Below are positions 10,061-20,350 of a stretch of DNA of 64,000 bases, one piece after another. Each line of letters starts with the position of its first letter. Positions within the stretch are counted from its first letter, which is position 1. The notes beneath the pieces are model-generated. The model did no database searches and was not told the origin of the DNA. It saw only the letters and a program-made list of their open reading frames with translations. Source of the DNA: Onchidella celtica (lineage: Eukaryota > Mollusca > Gastropoda > Systellommatophora > Onchidiidae); assembly GCA_963931925.1 (NCBI GenBank), contig OZ007582.1:24090224-24154223 (forward strand), given 5' to 3'. Both the position numbers and the translations under genes were made by a program.

Positions 10061-10817
10061 CGCTGTCTCTCTCTCTCTCCCTGTCTCTCATCCTCTCTCT
10101 GTGTGAGGATGTTTCTGTACTTATTACAACCCAGCTAGCATACACAACAGTCACACTGTGTATTGTACAACATCAATACTGCCTCCTGCCTTCTCCTCTC
10201 CACACCGTAAGCCCCCTCACTTTCAATTTTCTCATGGTAATGATTTACTAATCTTAGAATCGTTCCACGGGGCAGTATCGCGAATCTTATCCTCTCTTCT
10301 CTTTAGCCTGTTATTGTTATAATTATGCTTTCTGTCAAATACAGTTCTGTCCTTCTTTCAACTGTAACTAGTCTATAACCAAACTGATCACAGCCTCTGG
10401 TAAGTATAATAAAGAATAGGATGATAAATTCCACCGTGAGCTGCAGGACAGACTGAAAAGAGAAATTGTATGGCGTTTCTGTGAGAAATCGACAGGGTTA
10501 GACACGGCGTTGAGAATAACAATTCGAGACTTTGTTCCTTTGATTTCGAAGCCACTTGTAAATGTAATAAGCCAGAGACATGCAGTTTCTGGATATAATT
10601 ATGTGACAATTTGAGGATAATTCCTGTCCATGGAAATGGATGTTAATGTTCACAATTCACTCGGAATTAGTGCCATATTTTATGACACCCAATGTTAAAA
10701 TAAGAACAGCAAGACAACAACATAAACAACAACACTAAAGACAACAACAGCAACGACACCAACAACTACAATACTATAGGAAAATGGCACAAAAAGTCAA
10801 ATGTTCTCTGAACACAC

Positions 10818-11157
10818 AGACAAGGTCAGCAATGAAATTGTATGGAAAAGAACAAGACAGAGCCCAGTCAGAGAGGAAATTGGTAGGAGGCGATGGAGAT
10901 GGATCGGCCACACTCTCAGGAGGCCAGGAAACAGCATCACGAAGAAGGTATTGGATTGGAATCCCCAGGGCAAGAGATCAAGAGGAAGGCCGCGCGGAAC
11001 GTGGAGAAGAGCCAGAGAAAATGATGTGCAACGAAGCGGAAAGACTTGGAATAATGTAAAGAGGCTGGCCCATGATAGAGAGGGATGGAAAGTGTTTGTT
11101 GGTGGCCTATACCCTGATCCAGGGTGAGAAAGGCAATGATGATGATGATGATAATGT
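10818..11157 (+). mobile_element. 5'-truncated RTE-like LINE, C-terminal end plus GAT tail
   Basis: The plus strand from about 10818 matches the 3' end of the full-length LINE at 47881-51121: KVSNEIVWKRTRQSP at the start and WKVFVGGLYPDPG before the stop at about 11127. It ends in a (GAT)n tail. Only about 100 codons are present, so it is a dead-on-arrival copy. At the paralogous site in block B (about 36243) the sequence runs straight through with no insert, so it arrived after the block duplication. No clear target-site duplication is visible. Confidence 0.85.
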
Positions 11158-11589
11158 GTAGTTTATATTATTATGCTGGACAAATTGAATAGTAAAATAG
11201 AAAAACACAGAAACCCTGTGCGTATGGTGCATAGCAAAAATAGAGGCCATAAACGTATTTAGCACAGCTGTACGTTTGCAGTGAAAAAAGATAAAATATA
11301 TTATGAAAAAAATAAATCATTAAATAAATAAATACATGAATCAATAAATTATTAGTCACAATAATAGTAATGAATTATACAAGATTAATGTTCCAGGATC
11401 TTCGACGAGCTAGAATAGGTAATAAACAAAAAATGCAAATAATTTCTTAAAGAGTTTGGAAAAAAGAATATTAAGCTCCGCCGAGCTCTGTCACCACTGA
11501 TTGGACCAAACTTTTTTTTTTTTTTTTGCGCAAATAGATATTTTATCGCCTTTCTTTAACGTCTATATTATTGCCAATTTATTTGTTCT

Positions 11590-11802
11590 CTATTGGACGA
11601 ACAATTTCCTCCATGGTGGGAAGCTATCAGATGAGTTACTACCTCTCAGCGTTTTGTTAGATTCTGGTGCAGCTTTCTCCTCATCTGGCATGCCACTGGA
11701 ATTATATGAGTAACAAGCATAATCGTAAACATGCAAACTACTACATCTTTCACAGTGATGCTTCTTGTGGGCGATCTCTTCTTTGTCGCAGTCAGAATGC
11801 AT
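11590..11802 (-). pseudogene. Putative cytoplasmic tail of the minus-strand membrane protein, copy A
   Basis: This frame gives a hydrophilic, Cys/His-containing segment (HKKHHCERCSSLHVYDYA) and an acidic end (GMPDEEKAAPESNKTLR). The same frame is kept in block B (about 38987-39140: HKKHHCERCSSLHVHDYA, DMPDEEKVALE). Its conservation between the copies suggests it is the real C-terminal reading frame rather than the overlapping frame of 11646-12281. A TGA in both copies separates it from the membrane segment upstream, so either an exon junction was missed or both copies are dead. Confidence 0.45.
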
Positions 11803-12281
11803 TTCATCAACACTTTGACCATTGTTTTTCTTTGTGTTGGAGGCGGGCTGATGGCCACTGGAGTTTGAGCAGTTGTGGTACTGATGTTTCCCTGTGTTTT
11901 TGGAGGATTCTGAAATTGAGATATTTGAATTGGATGTGCGATATCATCGGGCGACTTCTCCGTTAACTTTCGTCGTCTCCAGAAAATAACGGTAACAGTG
12001 ACAATGATGTTGGCAATTGCTATGACGCCAGTGTCTACACCGACGATGAGTTCTGTGTTGATATCTCTTGATTTCGAGCCACTGTCACTTCGAGCATCAT
12101 TAACCGGCGTATTAATTATAGTAGGAGAAGTAACACTTTTAAGGATAGTGGTGGCAGCAAATGTAGTGGACATCCGGGAATTAAGAGGGCTGGTTAATGT
12201 TGGAGATACTGTGTGTGGTGTCCAAGTTGTGAAAGCACTACAACCATCAACTAATTCAACAATGGATAATCGCTTTGCCAA
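11646..12281 (-). CDS. Single-pass membrane protein exon (remnant), copy A
   Basis: An open frame of 211 codons. The first 75 residues are Ser/Thr-rich, like an extracellular stalk. A hydrophobic helix follows (about residues 78-100, ...VGVDTGVIAIANIIVTVTVIFW), then the stop-transfer RRRK and a hydrophilic region. This is the layout of a type I membrane protein. Block B (39142-39610) has the same helix in more regular form, but its frame stops right after FWRR. Upstream, both copies share a stop codon (TGA in A, TAA in B) just before KFARGSLA. The segment therefore starts either at an exon border or in a pseudogene older than the duplication. No family was recognised. It points away from TNFR copy A. 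Confidence 0.5.
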   Translation of the reverse strand: MAKRLSIVELVDGCSAFTTWTPHTVSPTLTSPLNSRMSTTFAATTILKSVTSPTIINTPVNDARSDSGSKSRDINTELIVGVDTGVIAIANIIVTVTVIFWRRRKLTEKSPDDIAHPIQISQFQNPPKTQGNISTTTAQTPVAISPPPTQRKTMVKVLMKCILTATKKRSPTRSITVKDVVVCMFTIMLVTHIIPVACQMRRKLHQNLTKR

Positions 12282-12650
12282 ACTTCCTCTCGCAAATTTT
12301 CAGTGCAGACCGAAACAACTAGAAGGACACACTGGGGAGTTGGGGATAGGCAAAAAGTCATAGTGTTCTGTCTGATATCAGGGTGAGAAACTGGCAGACG
12401 GTCTGACACATACAAGTGCTGATTGTACGGCACTGCTTTCACAGGTAAAATGGGTAGATGGCTGTTTGGGATGACATCAGGGAATCGAGGGATTGTTGTC
12501 ACTGTGTGCGGTTCTCTCGCTAAACTGTATTTGGCATGTAGCGACCGTTTTCTCGCACAAACATGTTTTCATGTTAAGGCTTTTGGGCATGGAGAACTTG
12601 AACAACTTTCCTGTACCAGGGATCTCAAATATCGTAATATGGTGGGATTA
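12282..12650 (-). other. Upstream part of the membrane-protein remnant, end of block A
   Basis: Conserved with block B (39611-39985) and then homology ends. Minus-strand frames read CLSPTPQCVLLVVSVCTENL or, in another frame, NSPVCPSSCFGLH and a stop. Which is coding cannot be decided by eye. Confidence 0.4.
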
Positions 12651-13799
12651 AAATTTAGAGTCCAATCTTATTTTATAGATCTAAGTTTAGCAGACGATAC
12701 TCAATCAAGCCTTTTTCTTCCTATAGTGATACATTGATTACCTGCAAGTTGAGTGTATTCCAACTAATGTGGAATCCAGTGGCATTTCAATTTAAAAAGA
12801 TTGTTAAGTCTTTCCTTTGATGTCATAATCATCATTTGGTAACATTCTTGGATTGGAAAAGTGGACTGGTTTTGATATTTAAAAAAATGGAGAAAAAATA
12901 CTCAACTGTTTTGCGCTGGATATCTGAATTTGCGTTAAAATGTTTATCGTTCTTGATCAGCTGGCCTGTTGAACTAATTTTTGACAGACACTCACTTAAT
13001 CTAAGACATCTTTAGAAGTAACGATTATATCTGAATGAAATTTTAACATAGGATTACACATAATTATAATGGACATAACTTTCCCAAAATTTCCTACGGA
13101 TTCATCAATAGGATTGCGAGATACTTTTTTTTTTCCACCCGATATATGTAGATAAACTAATGTCACAGGACGACAAATTAACGCCTTAGATGTGAGTTAA
13201 TGTAGTCCAAGATTCAATAAACAGTGATGCTCTGTGATAAGTAGAGCTGGTAGTTAGATCATGGACTATTTTTGGACTGCTCGGGTTTTTTTTTAAATCT
13301 AGACAATTGACATAACCCAAAGAATGATTGCAAATAGCGTAAAGTGTATGGCAGGTTTTCGTTTTTCCAGGCTTTAAACTGTGGGTAACAAATTCATTCA
13401 CTAGAAAGTTTGTTTTCCACAGAACATAAATATGTCTGTAAAGTCTTCTGGCATTTCTTTCTTTTGAACTATTTGTCACTAATCGCGAAACAAATGCAAA
13501 TATGGGCGTTTGTTGCAGAGGTAAGTAATTCCTCAGGTGGAGCAAGGCATATGAAGATCTTCAGAAGAAGAGTGGATTCTTTCATTAGATGTTTCGGCCT
13601 TTAACTTCCTGACATCTTCTAGAACCCCGGCCACACCGAATTCATGACTCTCGGTGTTCGTCACTCACATTTTTTGCACGTGTCTTATCCATTTTGCCAA
13701 AACTGCCACTGGTTATATAGTATCATTTTAGGCTATATAAATTTAGTGTTCATTAAATTTCTTTTACACCAGATTCAGCAGGAAGCATTTTCTGCTGTT
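12651..13799. other. Intergenic, nothing recognised
   Basis: A+T-rich sequence after the end of block A. The longest open frames are short and have no recognisable domain. Confidence 0.5.
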
Positions 13800-14365
13800 G
13801 TTGCGATTTCCTTAAGGGCACTTCTAATTTTCATGCCACCTAGATTGAGTTTCTTCAAAAGAGTACATTATTGAACCGACAAATCTCTTTGCTCCTAGTT
13901 CCATGGCGATCATACTTGACTTCCCGGCATTCCTTAGATCCCTCATCCTGGTATTTGGCCACGTTGTATTCGTGCTCCTCCTCCATGTCTGTTTCAGACG
14001 GGACCGTTAGCTCGAGTAGGACGCATGTCAGGGCTTTCTTTGGGCTAACTACTATGTCTGTCTCACATCTGAGGTCCTTACCAGTTCGGGGTAGTCATTC
14101 TATCCTTTTCAAGTCCGCTGCCACTTTCCAGTCATTGGCTTCGTCCAGTAACCCGCGTGCAGGGGAATTGCAAAGTATGTTGGTGCGGGTATTGCGAGAT
14201 GCCTGGATGCATATCTTTCTTCCGGGTTTGCCAGACTTCTTCTCTGCCTTTTCCCTTTCTGTTGTAATGGTCATTACCATCATTTCAAGGACACGATTGT
14301 GTCGCCAGATGTATTTTCCGCAAGTAATGACTTTCCACAGATGTTATTTGAACAGCGCACTCTGA
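13800..14365 (-). mobile_element. Decayed retroelement C-terminal fragment
   Basis: The minus strand reads GKYIWRHNRVLEMMV, then ANDWKVAADLKRIE, CETDIVVSPKK, VLLELTVPSETDMEEEHEYN and VAKYQD, with interrupting stops and shifts. This succession (WRHN..VL, a DW.v..DL segment, ELTVP, an acidic stretch, then KY.D) is typical of the C-terminal region found after the reverse transcriptase in some invertebrate non-LTR elements. The copy is dead. The plus-strand ORF 13871-14365 is its shadow. Confidence 0.6.
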
Positions 14366-16180
14366 AGTCAACGCGGCAAATTTATGTAAATATAGCCACA
14401 TTGCCAAATAGACGACACAGTCTTGGGTCACGTTAAAGTACTCATAAGATGCTCACCTGTCCATAGCTTAAATGTTTGTTTTTCAAACTCTGGATTGATA
14501 TTATCAACGTCTATGGGATAAAATGATGACAGTTTAATCGGCAAAAACTGCGCTTCTGAAGTTCTCTGTTTCCTGTATTCACTGCCTATTAATATTTCCT
14601 TTATTCATTCATTCATTTATTCATTCTTTCATTTTATGTGTCGCGCTGCAATATTTCTAGACTTAATATCTACCACATCACCACGTGTTACCTCTATATT
14701 ATCACTTCCAGCTGCATCAACCGCGAAAGGTTAGGTATTTAGGCACCACCTTTTCTGATGTTTAAAGCTTTAGTTTCTACTTTATATATCCTCCGTCGCC
14801 GGGGAGAAGTGTGGGTGTTAACATTTTTAACAGGTGGCTCATATCATTTGTGTTTTAAAACTGAGGCCTACCGGGGATTTTTTATTTGCCCACTGCGAGA
14901 AAATGTTTTGTTATCCTAGCAGAACAAACAGTCGTCCCATACGAAGCTCACACAGGTGATTTTCAATCTGCAAAGTGAACGTAACATTAAAATGACGGGT
15001 AACTAAATGGTTTTTCGGACTGAGTAACCGAAAATCATTCGTGAGCGCTTGGCCTAATCTTTTACTCAGTCTTGCGTTCTCCATCGAAAACTAGAATCAA
15101 TACCATATCTATTGTAATATAAGAAACAAAAAAAAAAAAAAAAGGGCACCAAACCAGTATCTCTCCCCCCCACCCCCCACCCCCAACCCCCTTCCAGCAA
15201 CACTTTCCCAAAGCCCACATTTTGTGTAGCAGACATAATTGAAGTAATAATAAACTGTTCACAAGAGATTGGTTTGGGTGAATTTTTGGGTAAAGGATTA
15301 TCTGAGTGTGAGATAAGCACTCCCTGCACATTATTTTGATTGGTGTCGAAATTGGTCTTATGAAATTGACACCGGCTGTCTTGGGCAACTCTCATTTCTG
15401 AAAAGAAAGAAGGGTAACCACCTAACAAACATTTTTTAAAAGAGAGAAAGAGGGGGGGGGGGGAGGAGACTTACACATCGTTCAATTAAGGGAAATGTGA
15501 TATAAAGCCAGAACACCTGATTCAAAAGGAAGGAAGAGAGATAGTTTGTGTGAGTTTGGAGAAAGCACGTCCGCACGAGAACGGTCACATTGTGTAAGGA
15601 AGAAGCCAAGACGATAGACAGAATATAAAGAATGATAGGACAGAAGGAGACTCTACCAGAAGTGCCCGCCAACCACCCGCGGGAGAGATATAGAAAGAGA
15701 GAGAGGGGGTGGGGTGGGGGTAGAGCAAGCGACAGAGAGAAGGGACTGAGGAAGAGAGAAAGAGAAAGAGAGAGAGAGAGAGAGGGGGAGGGAGGGAGGG
15801 AGAGAAAGAGAGAGGCTAAAGTACTACATCCAGTCTACATCCAATCGAAATAATTATTGTAAGACCTGCACGCAGTTAATACAGCCTGTTGTCTTTCTGT
15901 ACATCTAGACTGATTTTAGGCCATTTTGTCTATGTACGACGAAAGAGGATGGCACACAATAATAAAGAAAATATAAGAAACACACACACACACACAAAAT
16001 AAAAAAAATGGGGTGAAGGAAGGGAGGATGGTGATAGCTAATTTTTTTGGAAAATTGTATATTTATGCTCACATTAAATTTAATGTGCTACGCCTTCAGC
16101 TTGTGTGCTGCATGCTCTTGGAAGATTTCAAAGATAAGATCTGGTGACGTTTGACGAAAAAAGAAAAATTTTAATATACC
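14366..16180. other. Intergenic with simple repeats
   Basis: No gene was recognised. It contains an A run and C-rich tract at 15127-15193, a G run at 15451-15463, a GA-rich stretch at 15690-15815 and (CA)n at 15980-15996. Confidence 0.5.
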
Positions 16181-16184
16181 TCGC

Positions 16185-16275
16185 CGACCGGCGTTGCACT
16201 ATGCCGACGACTTGTCTGCTCCAGTTGTAACTGGGTTGCAATGACACTAAGGCTATTTCCCCAAATGGGATTGAT
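16185..16275 (+). repeat. Dispersed SINE-like repeat, independent copy
   Basis: Shares ACCGGCGTTGCACT and CTCCAGTTGTAACTGG with the block copies at 7955 and 32745, but the flanks are unrelated. Confidence 0.55.
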
Positions 16276-16379
16276 GAAAAAAAAATAATTTAAAAACCAT
16301 ACCTAAATATCAATAGCAATGCACAGATGACAGTGTATGTTAGGCTTCAGGTAGATAAAGTAAGTTTCAGATGTGGGCC

Positions 16380-16480
16380 GAAGTTCAATGTGCTGTGCTG
16401 CTGTGCGGAAAAATAGAACTGATAGTTATATAAGGGTTATTCTTGGAATCCCTGAGAAATATTTCCCCATACAATGACAA
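16380..16480 (+). repeat. Dispersed repeat with TTCTTGGAATCCC core
   Basis: Core AGAACTGATAG...TTCTTGGAATCCCTGAG. Related cores occur at 19360-19400, 20235 (inverted), 23765-23815, 43520-43560 and 46105-46150. Confidence 0.5.
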
Positions 16481-16580
16481 CGAACAGCATGATTGTGAAC
16501 AGCATTGAATTATTGGCGGGTTTCCATTTTACCAGGATTAAAACTGTTGATGAGAATAAAAAAAACATGTGTGACAATTT

Positions 16581-16853
16581 CTAAGGAAGTAGGTTGTGTT
16601 GCCTGTTGACGGTTTCCTGTGCTGCCCTATGGATCATATCCATGGATTCCAGTCCAACAGGCATTGCCTCTCTGAATACCGTTCTTTTCAATGTTTCTTT
16701 CGGCCGGCCCTTTTTCCTTTTTGCCAGCGACTTCCCATGTAACTGCCTGCTCATTAACCTGTTATCTTCACGCCTGCATACATGTCCTACATAGGTCCAT
16801 TGTCTTCTTTTCACAGTCTTTGTGATTAGTGTTTGGCCAGATAGTTCCCTCAC
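16581..16853 (-). mobile_element. LINE C-terminal fragment
   Basis: A 90-codon frame reads KRRQWTYVGHVCRREDN, then KRKKGRPKETLKRTV and ends IHRAAQETVNRQ. The R.W.YvGHv.R...N...GRPk.Tw.R pattern matches the segment downstream of the reverse transcriptase in RTE-like LINEs. The same pattern is seen in the complete element at 47898-48983 (RRRWRWIGHTIRR ... RGRPRGTWRR). It is 5'-truncated, with no catalytic motif left. Confidence 0.7.
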
Positions 16854-17980
16854 CTCTTTGTTGTCCTAACTTGTTCGATTTAACTGATAAAATCTTCCTT
16901 TAACACTTGCCAAGTTTCAACATGTTATTTTGCAGATTAAACAAATTAGAACTAAATGGAATTAACACTTTCACCATCACCGTGGTCAGATGTCTTGTCC
17001 TCCGAAGAAAGGAATATTTTAAGATTGTGAGATGATTAATCTTTTAAAACGATGTTGTTTATTTGTTTGCTTTTGTTTTTTTAGCTTAATTTTGCACTCA
17101 TAGAATTTTAGGGTTATCTAGACTGAGCTTCATCTTTTGTGTCTGCGGCGTGTGGGCAATTGTAGAAAAGGAAATAATAAAGACAAGAAATAAACGCTGT
17201 TTTTTTTTTTTAAATTTGGTTTTGTTGTATTTTTGGTGTGTGTGTTATTCAAATGAATTCGTTTATCAATTATCATGCAACTTTATTTTAAACATCCAAA
17301 CTGCCTCTCCGAGGGCAGGAATCGCGATGGTAATCTTACGAAAACAAAACCCCTTTTCCGTAAAACTGTGGAGAAACAGACTGTTTTTATACACTCACGT
17401 TTGAGGACCATTATTTCACAGTCTTATTCGTGCAATTTTACAACGCCAAAAGCAGGAATAGAAAAACAGCAGAAACAAAGTAAAACACAGTCATGTTCGG
17501 TGTCGCATCTTTCAACTAGCCCAGTATTCTTTAATGAACAAGCTGAAATTAATTTTTTCGCAGTAGGGTAAATAGCCGACAATAAAGGCAAAATCACCAG
17601 CTACGATGTTGCGATAGAACTGTCGTGCAAATTACCCACCCGGGGAGAAATGGATGAAGAGTGATGAAAGATGATAATTCTGTGATAGAAAAATTCGTAG
17701 GATATCAATCGGTATATTACATACATTCTGGTAAACACCGGCAATGCCCGCGTTCATCTATTTATATTATGCCGTGAAGAACTCTAAACCTGATCGCCAT
17801 TCATTCATGCATGGACGTTTTGCTGCAATTTTTTTTTAAGACTTGTCTCATACCGTACCGTCACTTCCCCTCTTGCCTTTTCTACAGCGCATCCACTTCA
17901 AATCAACGGAAAAGGGTTAACGACTTCCCGTAGCACTGTTTATCTTAATTGGTCGTTTGTGCATTACTTTGATGAAACAG

Positions 17981-19188
17981 TGCATTCTATATAGCGGTGT
18001 GAAGCAGGGATGTGTTCTTGCTCCTACCTTATTTGGTATATATTTTGCAGCCCTACTCAAGAATGCCTTTGGTCAATGTTCAGGTGGAGTACTTATTAAC
18101 ACCAGAGTGGACGGCTCCATTTTTAATGTTGCCAGACTAAAAGCAAAATCTCTTACAGAGCATATTATGTTACAAGAGCTCCTCTTCGCAGATGATGCTG
18201 CAATCGTGGCCCACGATGAAACCACGCTCCAGGCTCTCATCAATAGCCTTGCCAAAGCCTGTGACAAATTCATGCTAAAGATCAGTGTCTCAAAAACTGT
18301 AGTTTTGACACAAGGCTTGAGAAACCCCAACCCAATCATGCTGAATGGCTCTCCTCTGGAGCAAGTGGGAAAATTCTGCTACCTAGGCTCAACCATCAGT
18401 GGTAGCACAGACATAACAACTGAAATAAATGCCAGAATAGGAAAGGCGGCCACAGCTTTTGGCAAACTCTCAAAAAGGGTGTGGAACAATAGCAAGCTGA
18501 CCATCAAAACAAAGGTACTCGTGTACCAAACTTGCGTCCTAAGCACCCTGCTGTATGGCTCAGAGACATGGACCACCTACTCCAAACATGAAAGATCCCT
18601 CAACTCCTTCCACCTGCGCTGCCTACGCAAAATTCTCAAGATCAAGTGGCAAGACAGGATCTCAAATATCGAAGTTCTGAGCCGAGCCAACATTCCATCA
18701 ACTCAGGCTCTCCTAGGCAAAAAAAGACTGCGGTGGCTTGGACATCTCCACCGTATGGAAAATGATCGCATCCCCAGACAAATTCTCTACGGGGAACTTG
18801 CTACTGGCAACCGACCCAGAGGTAGGCCACATCTGCGATTCAAAGACACTTGCAAGGTCACGATGAAAGCATTCAACATCGACCCCAATGAATGGGAGAA
18901 CCTTGCAAATGATCGAAGCAGATGGAGACAAAAATTGCGCAGTGGCACGCTCGCAATAGACTTCAAGGCAAAAGAAACATACCTGACAAAACGACAGAGG
19001 CGGAATGAAAAGACTCGCCAAAGTGAACCCAAAAGACTGACCTGCAATCACTGCCATCGCACTCTCGGGTCAAACATTGGTAGAATAAGCCACGAGAGAA
19101 GCTGTCAGCCAAAGTGAAAGTGAATATTCTAGCTGCTAAGACCGTCTGTAAAGACGCTAAAGGCCATATATATATATGCATTCTATAT
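17981..19188 (+). mobile_element. 5'-truncated LINE with 12-bp target duplication
   Basis: TGCATTCTATAT occurs at 17981-17992 and again at 19177-19188, flanking a 1,184-bp insert that ends in an AT-rich tail. The insert begins inside the reverse transcriptase. The perfect target duplication and uninterrupted frame indicate a recent insertion. Confidence 0.9.
17993..19117 (+). CDS. LINE reverse transcriptase, C-terminal part
   Basis: The frame runs unbroken for about 374 codons from the insertion point to the stop. It starts in the palm domain (SGVKQGCVLAPTLF) and contains the catalytic FADDAAIVAH motif. It then has GKFCYLGSTIS and the thumb region with RCLRKILKIKW and LRWLGHLHRM, and GNRPRGRPHLRFKD. 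It closes with a C-x2-C...H-x4-C zinc knuckle (CNHCHRTLG... HERSC). The endonuclease and RT fingers are missing, so it cannot move by itself. It belongs to a family different from the LINE at 47881-51121, which lacks this C-terminal zinc knuckle. A few codons before 17993 are host sequence read through. Confidence 0.88.
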   Translation, partial: SGVKQGCVLAPTLFGIYFAALLKNAFGQCSGGVLINTRVDGSIFNVARLKAKSLTEHIMLQELLFADDAAIVAHDETTLQALINSLAKACDKFMLKISVSKTVVLTQGLRNPNPIMLNGSPLEQVGKFCYLGSTISGSTDITTEINARIGKAATAFGKLSKRVWNNSKLTIKTKVLVYQTCVLSTLLYGSETWTTYSKHERSLNSFHLRCLRKILKIKWQDRISNIEVLSRANIPSTQALLGKKRLRWLGHLHRMENDRIPRQILYGELATGNRPRGRPHLRFKDTCKVTMKAFNIDPNEWENLANDRSRWRQKLRSGTLAIDFKAKETYLTKRQRRNEKTRQSEPKRLTCNHCHRTLGSNIGRISHERSCQPK

Positions 19189-19224
19189 GTATTTCATTTT
19201 GTTTGTTTTGGTATTATACTCCGC

Positions 19225-19400
19225 TGTTCCAGTGGCTTTCGTTTTCTGAAGTATCTAAAGATATCACAAGAAACACTTTAAACACACCCAATTTATGACG
19301 TAAGCAAACTGTAACACATTCACTTTGTCCGTGCTGCTGGGTGCAACAAATAAAGCTGACAGCCAGAACTGAGGCATTCTTGGAAATCCCGCGGAATATC
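19225..19400 (+). repeat. Left arm of a long inverted repeat / dispersed repeat
   Basis: The segment about 19290-19385 (TGACGTAAGCAAACTGTAAC ... AACTGAGGCATTCTTGG) recurs in inverse orientation at 20235-20345, with a few mismatches. The upstream part (GTTCCAGTGGC, ATCTAAAGATA..CAAGA) also matches 23650-23700, so the arms are two copies of an interspersed repeat. Confidence 0.75.
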
Positions 19401-20234
19401 TACGGAGAGTGACCAAATAAGGGAAGGCAGGCAAACTTCCGTAGGGTTCCATTCTAAACACAAAATATAAAGTAGTGATAAGTCATGTATTCTATTACTA
19501 GTGTATTCAGAAGTTGGCTGCGTTCCATATCATACTCCTCACAGCCAAGCCTTAGCAGGTTTCCGTTTTCTGAATCACTTGATTCACTTTCATTTGCCGC
19601 ACACCGTATGATAAGTGCCAATATGAAGGCGTCCTGCTGATGTCATTTGAACGTGGGCGACTTATAAAGTCATCTTGACATAAAAGAACCAACAAACACA
19701 CAGTTAAATGAATTATTTTTTCTTGGTCTTCGGGCCTACTAGTAAATTCTTTAACACACACACAGTTTAACATTTTTTAGAGAAAGCGTCAGTGCTTTAT
19801 TTCGCCTTTTGTCAGACAATCATGTGGTCATACCAACACGTCTCCACGGATAATATATTTCACTTTTAATTACCTGCCAATAAAAACATGAATTACGACA
19901 AACCTAAGAAGAAGTGGTGGTAAGGAGCATGTTCGTATGAGGCGCAGACTACGGGGTCTGTTCATAAGCTTGATTTTTTTCCTGCTCTTGATGGGGAATC
20001 TGATAGTTTCGGAATTTATTTGTGGGGGGGGGGGGGTTGTCATTGTCTCATTAAGTGTCAGCAGAAGGGAAAGAGTGAACCTTGTGGGTTGCCAAAAGGC
20101 ATTCAGGTGATATTAAAAGAAAAAAAAAGGAAAGGAAGAACTAATCGGTGGATGAAATTCAATCACCTGCATAATAAAAATCATTGGTTCTGATGTACTT
20201 ATTCATTTATATCACTGGTGCTGACATAGCGGAG

Positions 20235-20350
20235 ATTTCCAAGAAGGCCTCAGTTCTGGCTGTCAGCTCTACTTTTGCACACAGCAGCAGCGGACAAAGT
20301 GAATGTGTTACAGTTTGCTTACATCATAAATTTGGTGTATTTAAAATGTG
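20235..20350 (-). repeat. Right arm of the inverted repeat
   Basis: Reverse complement of 19290-19385 (reads CCTCAGTTCTGGCTGTCAGC, AGTGAATGTGTTACAGTTTG). A small insertion (TTTTGCACACAGCAG) distinguishes the arms. Confidence 0.75.

Noticed and set aside
13871..14365. 164-codon plus-strand ORF
   Set aside because: The minus strand of the same interval carries recognisable retroelement text (WRHN, ELTVP), so the plus frame is a shadow.
17957..17992. LINE ORF start upstream of 17993
   Set aside because: The target duplication ends at 17992, so the first codons are host sequence read through by chance.
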